A DNA stretch of 64,000 nt from Anaerococcus rubeinfantis (GTDB taxonomy: Bacteria; Bacillota; Clostridia; Tissierellales; Peptoniphilaceae). The translations under genes and the position numbers were made by a program. Under the pieces are notes generated by a model, which was not told the DNA's origin, did not search any database, and saw only the letters and a program-made list of their open reading frames with translations. Positions within the stretch are counted from its first letter, which is position 1. Each line of letters begins with the position of its first letter. This document shows, piece after piece, positions 22,191-30,608 of the stretch. The DNA lies in contig NZ_LN913016.1 in assembly GCF_001487145.1 (NCBI RefSeq), forward strand, positions 1,240,001-1,304,000. Reading direction: 5' to 3'.

Positions 22191-23609
22191 TTATTTTTCA
22201 TCCAATTTATCCTCTTCTAAGATTCCAGGTGTAATCATTTTTTTGAAGTCTAATATTTTATCAAGTTCAGCTTCGCCCAATAATTTTTCTTCAAGAACAA
22301 TCTCTCTTACTGTTTTACCTGTATCTTGAGCCTTGTGAGCAATCTCACTTGATTTTTCATATCCTATATGTGGAGCAAGGGCTGTAACAAGTCCTACGCA
22401 TTTTTCAACTTCTTCTAATAATAATTCTTTATTAGCTGTGATTCCATCTATACAATTAACTCTCAATGTATAAATTGCACCCTTTAGAGCTCTTAGAGAT
22501 TCAAAAAGTTTATAAAATATTACTGGTTCAAAAGCATTAAGTTCTAATTGTCCAGCTTCAACTGCCATTGTTACAGTAGTATCATTTCCACAAACAGCAA
22601 AGGCAACTTGGCTTACAACTTCTGGTATAACTGGGTTTACTTTTCCAGGCATTATTGATGAACCGGCTTGTCTAACTGGTAAATTAATATCGCCAATTCC
22701 TGTTTGAGGACCTGAAGACATAAGCCTTAAATCATTAGAGATTTTTGAAAGAGATACAGCAAATGTTTTTAAAATTGATGATGCATATAAAAATCCGTCC
22801 AAATTTTGTGTTCCATCAACCAAATCTTCTGCTTGTTTTAAATCAAGGCCTGTAACTTCTTTTAATACATCAACTATTTCATTTACATATGTAGCATCAG
22901 CATTAAGTCCGGTTCCTATAGCAGTAGCACCCAAGTTCACACTTGATAAGGTTTCAATTGCTTCTTCCATTCTTTTGTAATCTCTTTTAATTACAGAATG
23001 ATAAGCATTAAATTCTTGGCCCAAGCTTATTGGAACTGCATCTTGAAGTTGAGTACGACCCATTTTATAAACATCTTTAAATTCATTTGCTTTTTTATCA
23101 AAAGATTTTAAAAGTTTTTCGCATTCTTCTTTAAGTTCCATAAAATATCTAACAAGAGCAATTTTTCCACTTGTTGGAATAACATCATTTGTAGATTGTC
23201 CTTTATTTACATCATCATTTGGATGAACCTTATCATAAACTCCAAGGCCTCCACCAAGTTTTTCATTTGCTATATTTGCAATAATTTCGTTAGTATTCAT
23301 ATTGTAGCTTGTACCAGCTCCACCTTGAATAGGATCGACTATAAAGTTATCTCTGTATTCTCCACCAAGAATTTTATCGCAAGCATAAATAATCGCATCT
23401 TTTTGTTCCTTTGAAATTAAAGCTAATTTTTCATTTTCCAACGCTGCAGCTTTTTTAACCTCAACCATAGCATCCAAAAATTTATCATCAGCCTTAAGAC
23501 CAGTTATTGGGAAATTCTCTTCAGCTCTTTTGGCATTTGCACCATAATAAGCATTTTCTAAAATATCCATTTCACCAACAGAATCATGTTCTCTACGAAA
23601 CTTAGTCAT
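22191..23609 (-). CDS. aspA: Aspartate ammonia-lyase (aspartase)
   Basis: 472 residues from the ATG at 23609, preceded by GGAGG and starting MTKFRREHDSVGEM. A longer in-frame start at 23675 adds a hydrophobic stretch not seen in the family. Deaminates L-aspartate to fumarate and ammonia. Shows GTSYNMNTNE, GQSTNDVIPT, GRTQLQDAVP and the GSSIMPGKVNP loop with catalytic serine. It heads the aspartate operon. Confidence 0.94.
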   Translation of the reverse strand: MTKFRREHDSVGEMDILENAYYGANAKRAEENFPITGLKADDKFLDAMVEVKKAAALENEKLALISKEQKDAIIYACDKILGGEYRDNFIVDPIQGGAGTSYNMNTNEIIANIANEKLGGGLGVYDKVHPNDDVNKGQSTNDVIPTSGKIALVRYFMELKEECEKLLKSFDKKANEFKDVYKMGRTQLQDAVPISLGQEFNAYHSVIKRDYKRMEEAIETLSSVNLGATAIGTGLNADATYVNEIVDVLKEVTGLDLKQAEDLVDGTQNLDGFLYASSILKTFAVSLSKISNDLRLMSSGPQTGIGDINLPVRQAGSSIMPGKVNPVIPEVVSQVAFAVCGNDTTVTMAVEAGQLELNAFEPVIFYKLFESLRALKGAIYTLRVNCIDGITANKELLLEEVEKCVGLVTALAPHIGYEKSSEIAHKAQDTGKTVREIVLEEKLLGEAELDKILDFKKMITPGILEEDKLDEK

Positions 23610-23652
23610 AATTTCCTCCATAAATTCACTTAATAATTTTGAATCCTCTACA

Positions 23653-23682
23653 ATTATAATAAATATTAGTAGCAATTTTCAA
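23653..23682 (-). promoter_or_regulatory. aspA: Promoter of the aspartate operon
   Basis: TTGAAA (23677-23682), 18-bp spacer, TATAAT (23653-23658), giving a leader of roughly 35 nt before aspA. Confidence 0.65.
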
Positions 23683-23739
23683 ATATAATTATATAGAAAA
23701 CGTTTTTAATAGTAAAATTATTTATTTATAATCGATATC

Positions 23740-23755
23740 ATAAGTATAAACTTAT
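23740..23755. promoter_or_regulatory. Palindrome upstream of aspA, candidate LysR operator
   Basis: ATAAGT-ATAA-ACTTAT is a perfect inverted repeat about 100 bp upstream of the inferred aspA transcription start. It is farther than the usual -65 LysR site, so the link is tentative. The rest of 23760-23952 is AT-rich with no gene. Confidence 0.35.
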
Positions 23756-23822
23756 AGTGTTAATAATTAGAGTATTAGCCTTTGTAAAAAATCAAAAAAT
23801 ATAAAAAATTTGTCTAAAATCA

Positions 23823-23851
23823 ATATAAAAAGCATTTAGGTAAAAGCTTTT
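23823..23851 (-). terminator. Weak candidate terminator of dinB
   Basis: Minus strand AAAAGC, 12-base loop, GCTTTT, then TATATT, about 100 bp beyond the dinB stop. The stem is short, so confidence is low. Confidence 0.35.
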
Positions 23852-23952
23852 CCTATTCGATAAATTTATAACCAATTCTTTTCTCAAACTAATTATTAAT
23901 TTTCATTTTAATTTCCTCGTCTTTTTTCTATCTTTGGACTTTTGCAACAGCC

Positions 23953-25191
23953 CTATCTAATTCTTCCATTTGGAAGTGTTACTATTTCTGTTTTGTCTTT
24001 TGGAAATTTTTTATTGTTTTTTAATGATGCAAAAGTAAGGGCATTTTTGTCGTATTTTTTTCTTACATCATAAATCACCTTGTCCAATTTTTCTTTTTTT
24101 ACTATTTTTTTATAATCGGAAAATAAGTCAGTTTGGGCTGGGATTTTTTCGTCTACTAAATTTATTGCTCTAATTCCTAGTGCCCTTATGGGAAAGTTCC
24201 ACTTGTATTTTTTCTTAAAAAGTTCTATTGCTTTTTCTGAAAGAATTATGGAAGATTGGGTTGGATTATTTATTGGCATTTGAAATTCAAAAGAGAATAA
24301 ATTATTGTCCCTAATAAAAATTTGAACTCCCATAGAAGAAAGATTTGCTTCCCTAAGTCTTTTTGAAACATTTAATGCCAAAATTTGAAAAATATTGTAA
24401 ACTTCCTCATTTGTATATAAGTCTTCAACAAGAGTTGATGAATTTCCTATGGTTTTTATTACTTCCCTATAGGAATAATCTTTTACCGGCCTATCGTCAA
24501 GACCATTTGCATATTGCCACAAATAAAGTCCATTTATTCCCAAAATTCCTCTTATTGCATCAGAATCTGTTTTTGCAAGATCTCCCAAAGTATAAATTCC
24601 TATACCATTTAATTTTCTTTTTGTAGCCTTTCCTATTCCAATTATAGAAGAAATATCCAAGGGCCAAACTATTTCTTTGAAATTTTCTTTTTTTATTATT
24701 GTAGTAGCGTCAGGTTTTTTTAAATCAGAACCAAGTTTTGCAAAAACTTTATTAAATGAAACTCCAACGCTTACACTTATTCCCAATTCTTTTTTCATTC
24801 TTTCTCTTATTTGAGCCGCAATTTCTTCTCCATTTCCAAAAAGTTTTAAACTTTCGCTTACATCAAGCCAACATTCATCAAGACCAAAGGGCTCAACCCT
24901 GTTTGTATAAGAATAATAAATTTTTCTTGCCTTTCTTGAAAATTCTAAATATTTTTCATAGTGAGGAGGAACTAAAATCAAATTTGGACATTTAATTTTT
25001 GCTTGCCAAATTGCCTCTCCCGTTTTTACTCCCATAATTTTTGCTTCTTGACTTTTTGCAAGAATTATCCCGTGCCTATTTTTTGGATCGCCTGCTACTG
25101 CCATTGCCTTGTTTTTTAATTTTGGATTTAATTTTGCTTCGATTGATGCATAACAAGAATTCATATCTGAATGTAGGATTGTTCTAATCAT
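23953..25191 (-). CDS. dinB: DNA polymerase IV (Y-family)
   Basis: 412 residues. Error-prone translesion polymerase. The palm has HSDMNSCYASIEA (first metal aspartate) and GLDECWLDVS (Asp-Glu pair); HhH and little-finger domains follow, and a QTDLF beta-clamp-binding motif lies about 60 residues from the C-terminus. A strong AAGGAGG precedes the ATG. It is divergent from an XRE repressor gene and shares with it a 140-bp region full of TGAC motifs, suggesting repression by that protein. Confidence 0.95.
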   Translation of the reverse strand: MIRTILHSDMNSCYASIEAKLNPKLKNKAMAVAGDPKNRHGIILAKSQEAKIMGVKTGEAIWQAKIKCPNLILVPPHYEKYLEFSRKARKIYYSYTNRVEPFGLDECWLDVSESLKLFGNGEEIAAQIRERMKKELGISVSVGVSFNKVFAKLGSDLKKPDATTIIKKENFKEIVWPLDISSIIGIGKATKRKLNGIGIYTLGDLAKTDSDAIRGILGINGLYLWQYANGLDDRPVKDYSYREVIKTIGNSSTLVEDLYTNEEVYNIFQILALNVSKRLREANLSSMGVQIFIRDNNLFSFEFQMPINNPTQSSIILSEKAIELFKKKYKWNFPIRALGIRAINLVDEKIPAQTDLFSDYKKIVKKEKLDKVIYDVRKKYDKNALTFASLKNNKKFPKDKTEIVTLPNGRIR

Positions 25192-25201
25192 TTTTTCCTC
25201 C

Positions 25202-25306
25202 TTGAACTTAAATGACTGATATTGTATAATTATGACATTAAATGACTTAATTAAATTTTAAGACGCTAAATGTCTTTTGTCAAGGATTTTAATGACGTAA
25301 AAGTCT
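25202..25306. promoter_or_regulatory. Divergent promoter/operator region between dinB and the XRE gene
   Basis: Plus-strand promoter TTGAAC (25202-25207), 17 bp, TATAAT (25225-25230). The complementary ATAATTATACAAT could serve as the dinB -10. The motif TTAAATGACT occurs at 25208-25217 and 25238-25247. Inverted versions are AAGAC-N7-GTCTT at 25260-25276 and GAC-N6-GTC at 25294-25305. These overlap or follow both promoters, as expected of operators for the adjacent repressor. Confidence 0.6.
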
Positions 25307-25331
25307 TTGAGTGTCTATTGAAGGAGAAAAT

Positions 25332-25730
25332 ATGAGTTTTGGACCTAAGTTAAGGCAACTTCGTGAAAATAAAAATCTAACCCAAGAAGAGCTAGCAAAA
25401 CTTGTTGGCGTTTCTTTAAAAACTATTTCAAGATATGAAACAGGAGAATCAAAACCTAGATATAGAAAAATTTATGACAAGCTTGCAGAAGTTTTAGATA
25501 CTAGTCACGATTATCTTGTAACTGATGAGGATAATTTTATTCTTAATGCCAGAGAAAAATACGGCTATAATGGAGCAAGGGATGCAAAGGAAATGGTTGA
25601 TGGTGTAATCGGTCTTATGGCTGGTGGAGAAATAGATGAGGAAGATAAAAAAGCAATTCTTGATTCTATCCAAGAGGCCTACTATATTGCAAAAAATAAA
25701 AATAAAAAATACAATCCTCACAAAGATTAG
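25332..25730 (+). CDS. XRE-family repressor (ImmR/DdrO-like partner of ImmA)
   Basis: 132 residues from the ATG at 25332, which has AAGGAG 5 nt upstream; a GTG at 25311 is in frame but lacks an RBS. HTH at about 5-60 (KLRQLRENKNLTQEELAKLVGVSLKTISRYE, in two pieces). An acidic, helical C-terminal 60 residues may hold the protease-sensitive hinge. A metalloprotease gene follows 7 bp later. It probably represses itself and dinB and is inactivated by cleavage after damage; this is inferred from ImmR/ImmA and DdrO/IrrE. Confidence 0.8.
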   Translation: MSFGPKLRQLRENKNLTQEELAKLVGVSLKTISRYETGESKPRYRKIYDKLAEVLDTSHDYLVTDEDNFILNAREKYGYNGARDAKEMVDGVIGLMAGGEIDEEDKKAILDSIQEAYYIAKNKNKKYNPHKD

Positions 25731-25737
25731 GTGAATT

Positions 25738-26289
25738 ATGTCTTTTTTCTACGATCAAATTTTTGATGATGTAAAAAAATTAATAAAAAAATATGACAGC
25801 CGAGATCCGAGGGAAATTTTAATTCAAAGAGGGGTAAATATAATTGCTTTTAAGGAAAATACAAAGCTTTTGGGCATGTACAAAATTATAAAAAGAAATT
25901 CTTTTGTTTTTTACAATCCCTTTGTTGACAGAAGAATTCAAAATATGGTTTTTGCTCACGAATTAGGCCATGACCTTTATCACAGAGACATGGCAAAAAA
26001 TGAAAATCTGATTGAATACGAGCTTTTTGATATAAATAGCGAAATGGAATTGTGTGCAAATATTTTTGCAGCCCATCTTCTTTTGGATGAGAAAGAACTT
26101 ATAAATGATGTAAAAGAAGGCTACACCTACAATCAGCTAGCCTCAATGCACGATGTAAATGTAAATCTTATGATTTTCAAATTAAATGAAATGCACAGAA
26201 TGGGGATGAAAATCAAAAAAGAAGAAGCAGATTCTAGATTTTTTAAGGATATTAACGGAAAGGATATAAGAAATCATGATATATACTGA
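25738..26289 (+). CDS. ImmA/IrrE-family metallopeptidase
   Basis: 183 residues. Zinc site HExxH as His74-Glu75-x-x-His78 in FAHELGHDLYH, and third ligand Glu104 in the family motif ExxANIFAA. ImmA/IrrE enzymes cleave a cognate XRE repressor, as in ICEBs1 excision and the Deinococcus DdrO regulon. No integrase or other mobile-element gene is present, so this looks like a chromosomal regulator and not an ICE remnant. The C-terminus overlaps the next gene by 14 bp. Confidence 0.88.
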   Translation: MSFFYDQIFDDVKKLIKKYDSRDPREILIQRGVNIIAFKENTKLLGMYKIIKRNSFVFYNPFVDRRIQNMVFAHELGHDLYHRDMAKNENLIEYELFDINSEMELCANIFAAHLLLDEKELINDVKEGYTYNQLASMHDVNVNLMIFKLNEMHRMGMKIKKEEADSRFFKDINGKDIRNHDIY

Positions 26290-26839
26290 TGAAATTATAA
26301 ATAATCCGGTAAAACTTTCCCATTATTTGATAGAAAATAGGGTTGAAAATAATATAAGAGCCTGCGATATGACAGCTGGAAACGGAAAGGATTCAAAGTT
26401 TATTTTGGATAAGAAAAATCCAAAAATTCTGTATGCCTTTGATATACAAAAACTTTCACAAGAAAGATGTAAGAATCTTATAGGCCAAAGGGAAAATTTT
26501 AAATTTATCCTTGATGATCACAAAAATATTGAAAAATATATAGGAGAAAAAATTGATCTTTTTATTTATAATTTGGGATTTTTGCCAAAAGGTGATAAAT
26601 CAATTACAACAAATTATAAGTCCGTCATAAAATCACTAGAGTCGGCTTTAAATCTTTTAAATGAAAAGGGCCTAATCCTAATAACTTTTTATCCAGGCCA
26701 TGAAGCTGGCAAAAATGAAGCTTTATATGTTTGTGATTTTCTAAAAAATTTGGACCAAAAAAAATTTCAACTTATAAAATATGATTTTTTCAATCAAATT
26801 AACAACCCTCCCTTCTTAATTTCTATAAGAAAAGTGTAA
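26276..26839 (+). CDS. SAM-dependent methyltransferase, MnmM (YtqB)-like
   Basis: 187 residues. Class I methyltransferase with motif I as CDMTAGNGKDSKF and the diagnostic NLGFLPKGDKSITT segment of the YtqB group, now known to complete mnm5s2U on tRNA in Bacillus. ITFYPGHEAGKNE also fits. The start overlaps the ImmA gene, so it is transcribed with the damage regulator. Whether this is functional or incidental is unknown. An alternative is another small-RNA methylase of the same family. Confidence 0.8.
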   Translation: MIYTDEIINNPVKLSHYLIENRVENNIRACDMTAGNGKDSKFILDKKNPKILYAFDIQKLSQERCKNLIGQRENFKFILDDHKNIEKYIGEKIDLFIYNLGFLPKGDKSITTNYKSVIKSLESALNLLNEKGLILITFYPGHEAGKNEALYVCDFLKNLDQKKFQLIKYDFFNQINNPPFLISIRKV

Positions 26840-26883
26840 GTTAAAATATTATTTGTTATAATTAAAAAGGAAAGGATAATTAG

Positions 26884-28209
26884 ATGAAAAAAAGAAGACT
26901 TTTTCCCTTTGCTATCATTTCAATTTTACTAATTCTTGCTTTTTTGAATTTTACTAGCCCCAAAAATGCTGATAAAATCAATCTTCCAAGCCTTGAAGAA
27001 AAAAAAATGAAAGACTTAACAAAGGATGAATATATAGAAGATTTTGAATACGCCTACAATATTTTGGAAACTTACTATCCTTATTTTGATATAAATAAGA
27101 AAATAAATGGTATTGATTGGCTAGGCAAAAAAGAATCTTTCAAAAAATATATTGGTGATTCAAAAAATGATGTGGACTTTGCTTTGAGAATGAATAAAAT
27201 TTTGTATGAGCTTAACAACGACCACACCCAAATAATTGATCAAAATCAAGCGGTTGAAATGTATATAACTTATTATAAAATGCCAGAAAATGACTGGCGT
27301 CATTATTTAAGTCATATATACGAAAAGGAAAATGTAAGAAGAAGATATGGTCTTGATAATAAAAAAATTAACGACTATTTAAAATTTAACCAATATGAAA
27401 ATGGTCCAAAGGCTAACGAAAAAAATAATATAGTTGGAAAATCAAAGAATAATTCAAATGAATTTAATACAGAAAACCTAGAAACAAAAGATATAGATAA
27501 AAATATTGGATATTTTAAGATAAATTCTATGACAAATTATGATTATTCCACAAAAGATCAAAAAATCTTAAAATCTTATCTCAAAAAAGCAAAAAACAAA
27601 AAAGCCTTGATTATTGATATAAGAGGAAATTCAGGTGGAGATTCCAGATATTGGCAAGATTTTATTCTTCCTCTAATAATTGAAAAACCTTACTCAACAA
27701 ATTACTACTCATTTATTAAAGACGGTGAATTAAACAAAAGAGTTATAAGCCAAGAAAAATATAAGGAAGGTGTGAGTGAATTTTTAAATTCAAGTAATTT
27801 TTCAAATGATACCAAGGAAATTCTTTCAAAGTTTGACTATTACACAACCTACCCAATGCAAATAAATCCAAGTGAAGATTCTATCAATTTTAATGGAAAT
27901 ATTTATTTACTAATTGATTCAACAGTATATTCATCAGCAGAAATGCTTGCAAGTTTTTGCAAGGAAACAAAACTTGCAAGTCTTGTAGGAAGTCAAAGTA
28001 ACGGTGGAGGAATCGGAACCGATCCTTTGCAAATTGATTTACCAAATTCAGGCTATGTATTAAGATTTCCAAAAGAAATAGGCCTAACTGAATCAGGTTA
28101 TATAAATGAAATAGAAAAAACAAATCCAGATATAAGCATAGATTCAAACAGGTATGATGATTTAAAAGATCAACCCATAATACAAAAAATAATAGAAATA
28201 GAAGGCTAA
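26884..28209 (+). CDS. S41-family peptidase, membrane-anchored
   Basis: 441 residues. The N-terminus has a lysine/arginine start and one hydrophobic helix (about 8-24), probably an anchor or uncleaved signal. The C-terminal protease domain shows IIDIRGNSGGD and the serine nucleophile in DSTVYSSAEMLASF, followed by GSQSNGGGIGTDP. No PDZ domain is evident, so it differs from canonical CtpA. It acts outside the cytoplasmic membrane, substrate unknown. RBS AAAGGAT precedes the ATG, and a terminator hairpin overlaps the stop. Confidence 0.85.
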   Translation: MKKRRLFPFAIISILLILAFLNFTSPKNADKINLPSLEEKKMKDLTKDEYIEDFEYAYNILETYYPYFDINKKINGIDWLGKKESFKKYIGDSKNDVDFALRMNKILYELNNDHTQIIDQNQAVEMYITYYKMPENDWRHYLSHIYEKENVRRRYGLDNKKINDYLKFNQYENGPKANEKNNIVGKSKNNSNEFNTENLETKDIDKNIGYFKINSMTNYDYSTKDQKILKSYLKKAKNKKALIIDIRGNSGGDSRYWQDFILPLIIEKPYSTNYYSFIKDGELNKRVISQEKYKEGVSEFLNSSNFSNDTKEILSKFDYYTTYPMQINPSEDSINFNGNIYLLIDSTVYSSAEMLASFCKETKLASLVGSQSNGGGIGTDPLQIDLPNSGYVLRFPKEIGLTESGYINEIEKTNPDISIDSNRYDDLKDQPIIQKIIEIEG

Positions 28210-28222
28210 GGCCTTCTATTTG
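28197..28222 (+). terminator. Terminator of the S41 peptidase gene
   Basis: AGAAGGC-TAAG-GCCTTCT followed by ATTTGCTT; the stop codon lies in the loop. Confidence 0.65.
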
Positions 28223-28247
28223 CTTATATAAAAATATAAAGTATAAT
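28220..28247 (+). promoter_or_regulatory. mntP: Promoter of mntP
   Basis: TTGCTT (28220-28225), 16 bp, TATAAT (28242-28247), about 40 nt upstream of the gene. The leader is too short for a yybP-ykoY manganese riboswitch. Confidence 0.5.
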
Positions 28248-28285
28248 TTTTTAGTTGATAACTTTTCATAAAAAAAGGAGTAATA

Positions 28286-28843
28286 ATGAGTCTTTTTTCA
28301 ATTTTAATACTAGCAATCGGTCTTAGCATGGATGCTTTTGCAGCAAGCATTTGCCAGGGACTTCAAATAAAAGAAACTAGCATAAAAAATACCCTTAGCA
28401 TAGGTCTTTGTTTTGGAATTTTCCAAGGTCTTATGCCCGTACTCGGATATTTTCTAGCATCAAGCTTTGCAAATTCAATCAAAGCGATCGATCATTGGGT
28501 TGCCTTTATTTTATTATTTATAATTGGTTTTCAAATGATAAAAGAATCAAAAGATGCAAGCTGTGAAATAAGCCACGGCCTAAGTTTTAAATCCTTATTT
28601 TCTCTTGGAATTGCAACCAGTATTGATGCAATGGCAGTTGGAGTTTCCTTTGCATTTTTGGATGTAAATATTTTTTCTTCAAGTTTAATAATAGGATTTA
28701 CAACTTTTATTCTCTCATCAGTAGCCTTTAAAATAGGAAATAAATTAGGAATGAGAAGCAAGCAAATTTCTGAGCTTATTGGTGGAATAATTTTGATTTT
28801 ACTAGGAACAAAAATATTAATCGAGCACTTATTTTTACAATAA
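28286..28843 (+). CDS. mntP: Manganese efflux pump MntP
   Basis: 185 residues, six predicted membrane helices in two similar halves. Each half carries the family motif: GLSMDAFAASIC near the N-terminus and GIATSIDAMAVGVSF in the middle, whose aspartates are needed for Mn2+ export. Full family length. AAAAGGAG precedes the ATG. It has its own promoter and a strong terminator that overlaps the last codons. Confidence 0.93.
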   Translation: MSLFSILILAIGLSMDAFAASICQGLQIKETSIKNTLSIGLCFGIFQGLMPVLGYFLASSFANSIKAIDHWVAFILLFIIGFQMIKESKDASCEISHGLSFKSLFSLGIATSIDAMAVGVSFAFLDVNIFSSSLIIGFTTFILSSVAFKIGNKLGMRSKQISELIGGIILILLGTKILIEHLFLQ

Positions 28844-28855
28844 GTGCTTTTTATT
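28822..28855 (+). terminator. Terminator of mntP
   Basis: AGCACTTATT (28824-28833) and AATAAGTGCT (28839-28848) with a five-base loop, then TTTTATTT. Confidence 0.85.
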
Positions 28856-28860
28856 TGCAA

Positions 28861-28908
28861 TTTAAAAACTTCCAATTACTTGGAAGCAATTAATTGGAAG
28901 TTTTTAAT
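28861..28908 (-). terminator. Terminator of the purine salvage pair
   Basis: A perfect 15-bp stem (28864-28878 with 28891-28905) and a 12-base loop, with a T-run on either strand. Placed 12 bp beyond the phosphoribosyltransferase stop. Confidence 0.75.
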
Positions 28909-28919
28909 CTTATTTTTAT

Positions 28920-29456
28920 TTAAATTTCAAATATTGGTAATTTTTCTAAATATATTATATCATCCCTATTAGCTGCATCTCCTTCTGCAAGGATGGCAAG
29001 TTTTTGCACGACTTTTCCGCCGGCTTTTTCTACCAAACTTTCTAGGGCATTCATTGATTCGCCTGTTGATATTACATCATCTACTAGGGCTATTTTTTTT
29101 CCTTTTATTTTTTCAACATCTTTAAAGTCCAAAAATAATTTTTGGATATTTTTTGTTGTAATTGAATTTACTTCTACATATATTGGATCATTCATATAGG
29201 CTTTTTCAGATTTTCTTGCTACTACAAATGATTTTTCTCCTACATTTTTTGCAATTTCATGGGCAAGGGAAATTCCCTTAGCTTCTGCTGTAAGAATTAT
29301 ATCGGCATCAACTTTTTTGCTAAGTTCTAAACCTGCTTTTTCTACAAGCTCAGCATCTCCCAACAAAACAAATGATGCAATTTTCAAATTATCTGATATT
29401 TGTATAATTGGTAAATTTCTTTCTAGTCCACACACTTTTAATTTGTAATAATCCAT
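28920..29456 (-). CDS. Purine phosphoribosyltransferase (adenine-type family)
   Basis: 178 residues, type I phosphoribosyltransferase. The PRPP motif is IALVDDVISTGESMNAL, and ILTAEAKGISLAHEIA is like the APRT/xanthine PRTase group. It makes a purine nucleotide from a free base and PRPP. It lies 8 bp downstream of a nucleobase permease, so the pair takes up and salvages the same base. Adenine or xanthine cannot be distinguished here. Confidence 0.8.
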   Translation of the reverse strand: MDYYKLKVCGLERNLPIIQISDNLKIASFVLLGDAELVEKAGLELSKKVDADIILTAEAKGISLAHEIAKNVGEKSFVVARKSEKAYMNDPIYVEVNSITTKNIQKLFLDFKDVEKIKGKKIALVDDVISTGESMNALESLVEKAGGKVVQKLAILAEGDAANRDDIIYLEKLPIFEI

Positions 29457-29464
29457 AAAATCTC

Positions 29465-30526
29465 CTATAAAATTATAAATTTAAGAATTACTCCAGCAAC
29501 AAGTCCAATAAAAGGATCGCTTGCTGCAGTTGTTGCCATAGCTATACCTGCAACTAATATTGTATCACCACCAGCTGCAAAAGCAAGATTAGCATTTGTT
29601 GGAACAGTTACAAGAGCTCCAAGTACAAATAAAAATCCGTGGATTGATTCTCCTGGAACATATTTTCCAAGTTTTGGCAAAAATCCCATAAACATAATTA
29701 CACCAAGAATTGCCATCATCAAAACTCCAGAATTTACTGGATTATCGCTTGCTCCTGTAGCAGAAATTATAGCCTCAACTGGCGCTCCCCCAAAAAGTGA
29801 AGAAACAGAATCTGCAAGACCTGAATAAATTGTCAAATGGTCAATATTTGCAGTCAAATTTCCATCTCCAAGAGAAGCTGTAATGTTTCCAAAAGCAATA
29901 TTTGCACCGATTGTAAGACAAGCAAGGGATAAAGACCCTCTGATTACCTTTTTATTTAAAATAGGTTTTTTAACTGAAAGTTTTCTCTCTTCTTTTTTGA
30001 TATCTTTTCCAATTTCCATTTTCATAATATTTGCATAAATAGATGAAATTACAACAGAAATTATAATAGTATAAACAAGATTTCTTCCTGAAAGAAAATA
30101 AGTTATAAGTGCTGAAATTATAGAAATCAAGCTTACCATCCTAGTTTTAAGTTTTAGACCATCAATTGCAATTTTTGAAAGAATAAGTCCAACTCCTGCC
30201 ATCATTCCATTTAATACATAAACTCCTGCCAAATCTACAATAAAATTTAGGCTTCCTGTAATGCCAAGAATGGACATAATAATTCCTGCCCAAAATACAA
30301 CGGACAATCTCTCCCTGATATCATCCCCATAAGATCCTGCAAGAGCAATTGTTTCAGCTTGCATGGAAATTGGTATTGGTGATTGTAAAAGCACACAAGC
30401 AATTACTCCAACAGCAAAACCAAGTGAAGTAGGAAAGGCAGAAAATCCTACAGAAAGAGCCAAAAGTGCTTGGGGAATTCCGTTAATTACCACTCCCAAG
30501 GCCGCCATAATGTCATTAAAAGTCAT
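29465..30526 (-). CDS. NCS2-type nucleobase permease
   Basis: 353 residues, about ten to twelve hydrophobic segments, shorter than typical 430-residue NCS2 carriers. The segment SSLFGGAPVEAIISATGASDNP is like the substrate-binding NCS2 helix region. GGAGG precedes the ATG. It is upstream of the phosphoribosyltransferase in a two-gene operon. A purine substrate is inferred from that neighbour. Confidence 0.7.
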   Translation of the reverse strand: MTFNDIMAALGVVINGIPQALLALSVGFSAFPTSLGFAVGVIACVLLQSPIPISMQAETIALAGSYGDDIRERLSVVFWAGIIMSILGITGSLNFIVDLAGVYVLNGMMAGVGLILSKIAIDGLKLKTRMVSLISIISALITYFLSGRNLVYTIIISVVISSIYANIMKMEIGKDIKKEERKLSVKKPILNKKVIRGSLSLACLTIGANIAFGNITASLGDGNLTANIDHLTIYSGLADSVSSLFGGAPVEAIISATGASDNPVNSGVLMMAILGVIMFMGFLPKLGKYVPGESIHGFLFVLGALVTVPTNANLAFAAGGDTILVAGIAMATTAASDPFIGLVAGVILKFIIL

Positions 30527-30608
30527 AAATCCTCCTATAAATTTATTTCAAAATACGTCACAATTATACCCTAATAAAAAAATAAAAAAAGACAGATAAA
30601 AATCTGCC

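Noticed and set aside
23610-23675. Longer N-terminus for aspartase
   Set aside because: The extra 22 residues have no counterpart in the family and the internal ATG at 23609 has the proper GGAGG.
25332-26289. ICE or prophage immunity module (ImmR/ImmA)
   Set aside because: No integrase, excisionase, conjugation gene, attachment repeat or phage gene nearby; dinB and a housekeeping-type methyltransferase flank it.
28248-28285. yybP-ykoY manganese riboswitch before mntP
   Set aside because: Leader of about 40 nt is too short and lacks the conserved stems.
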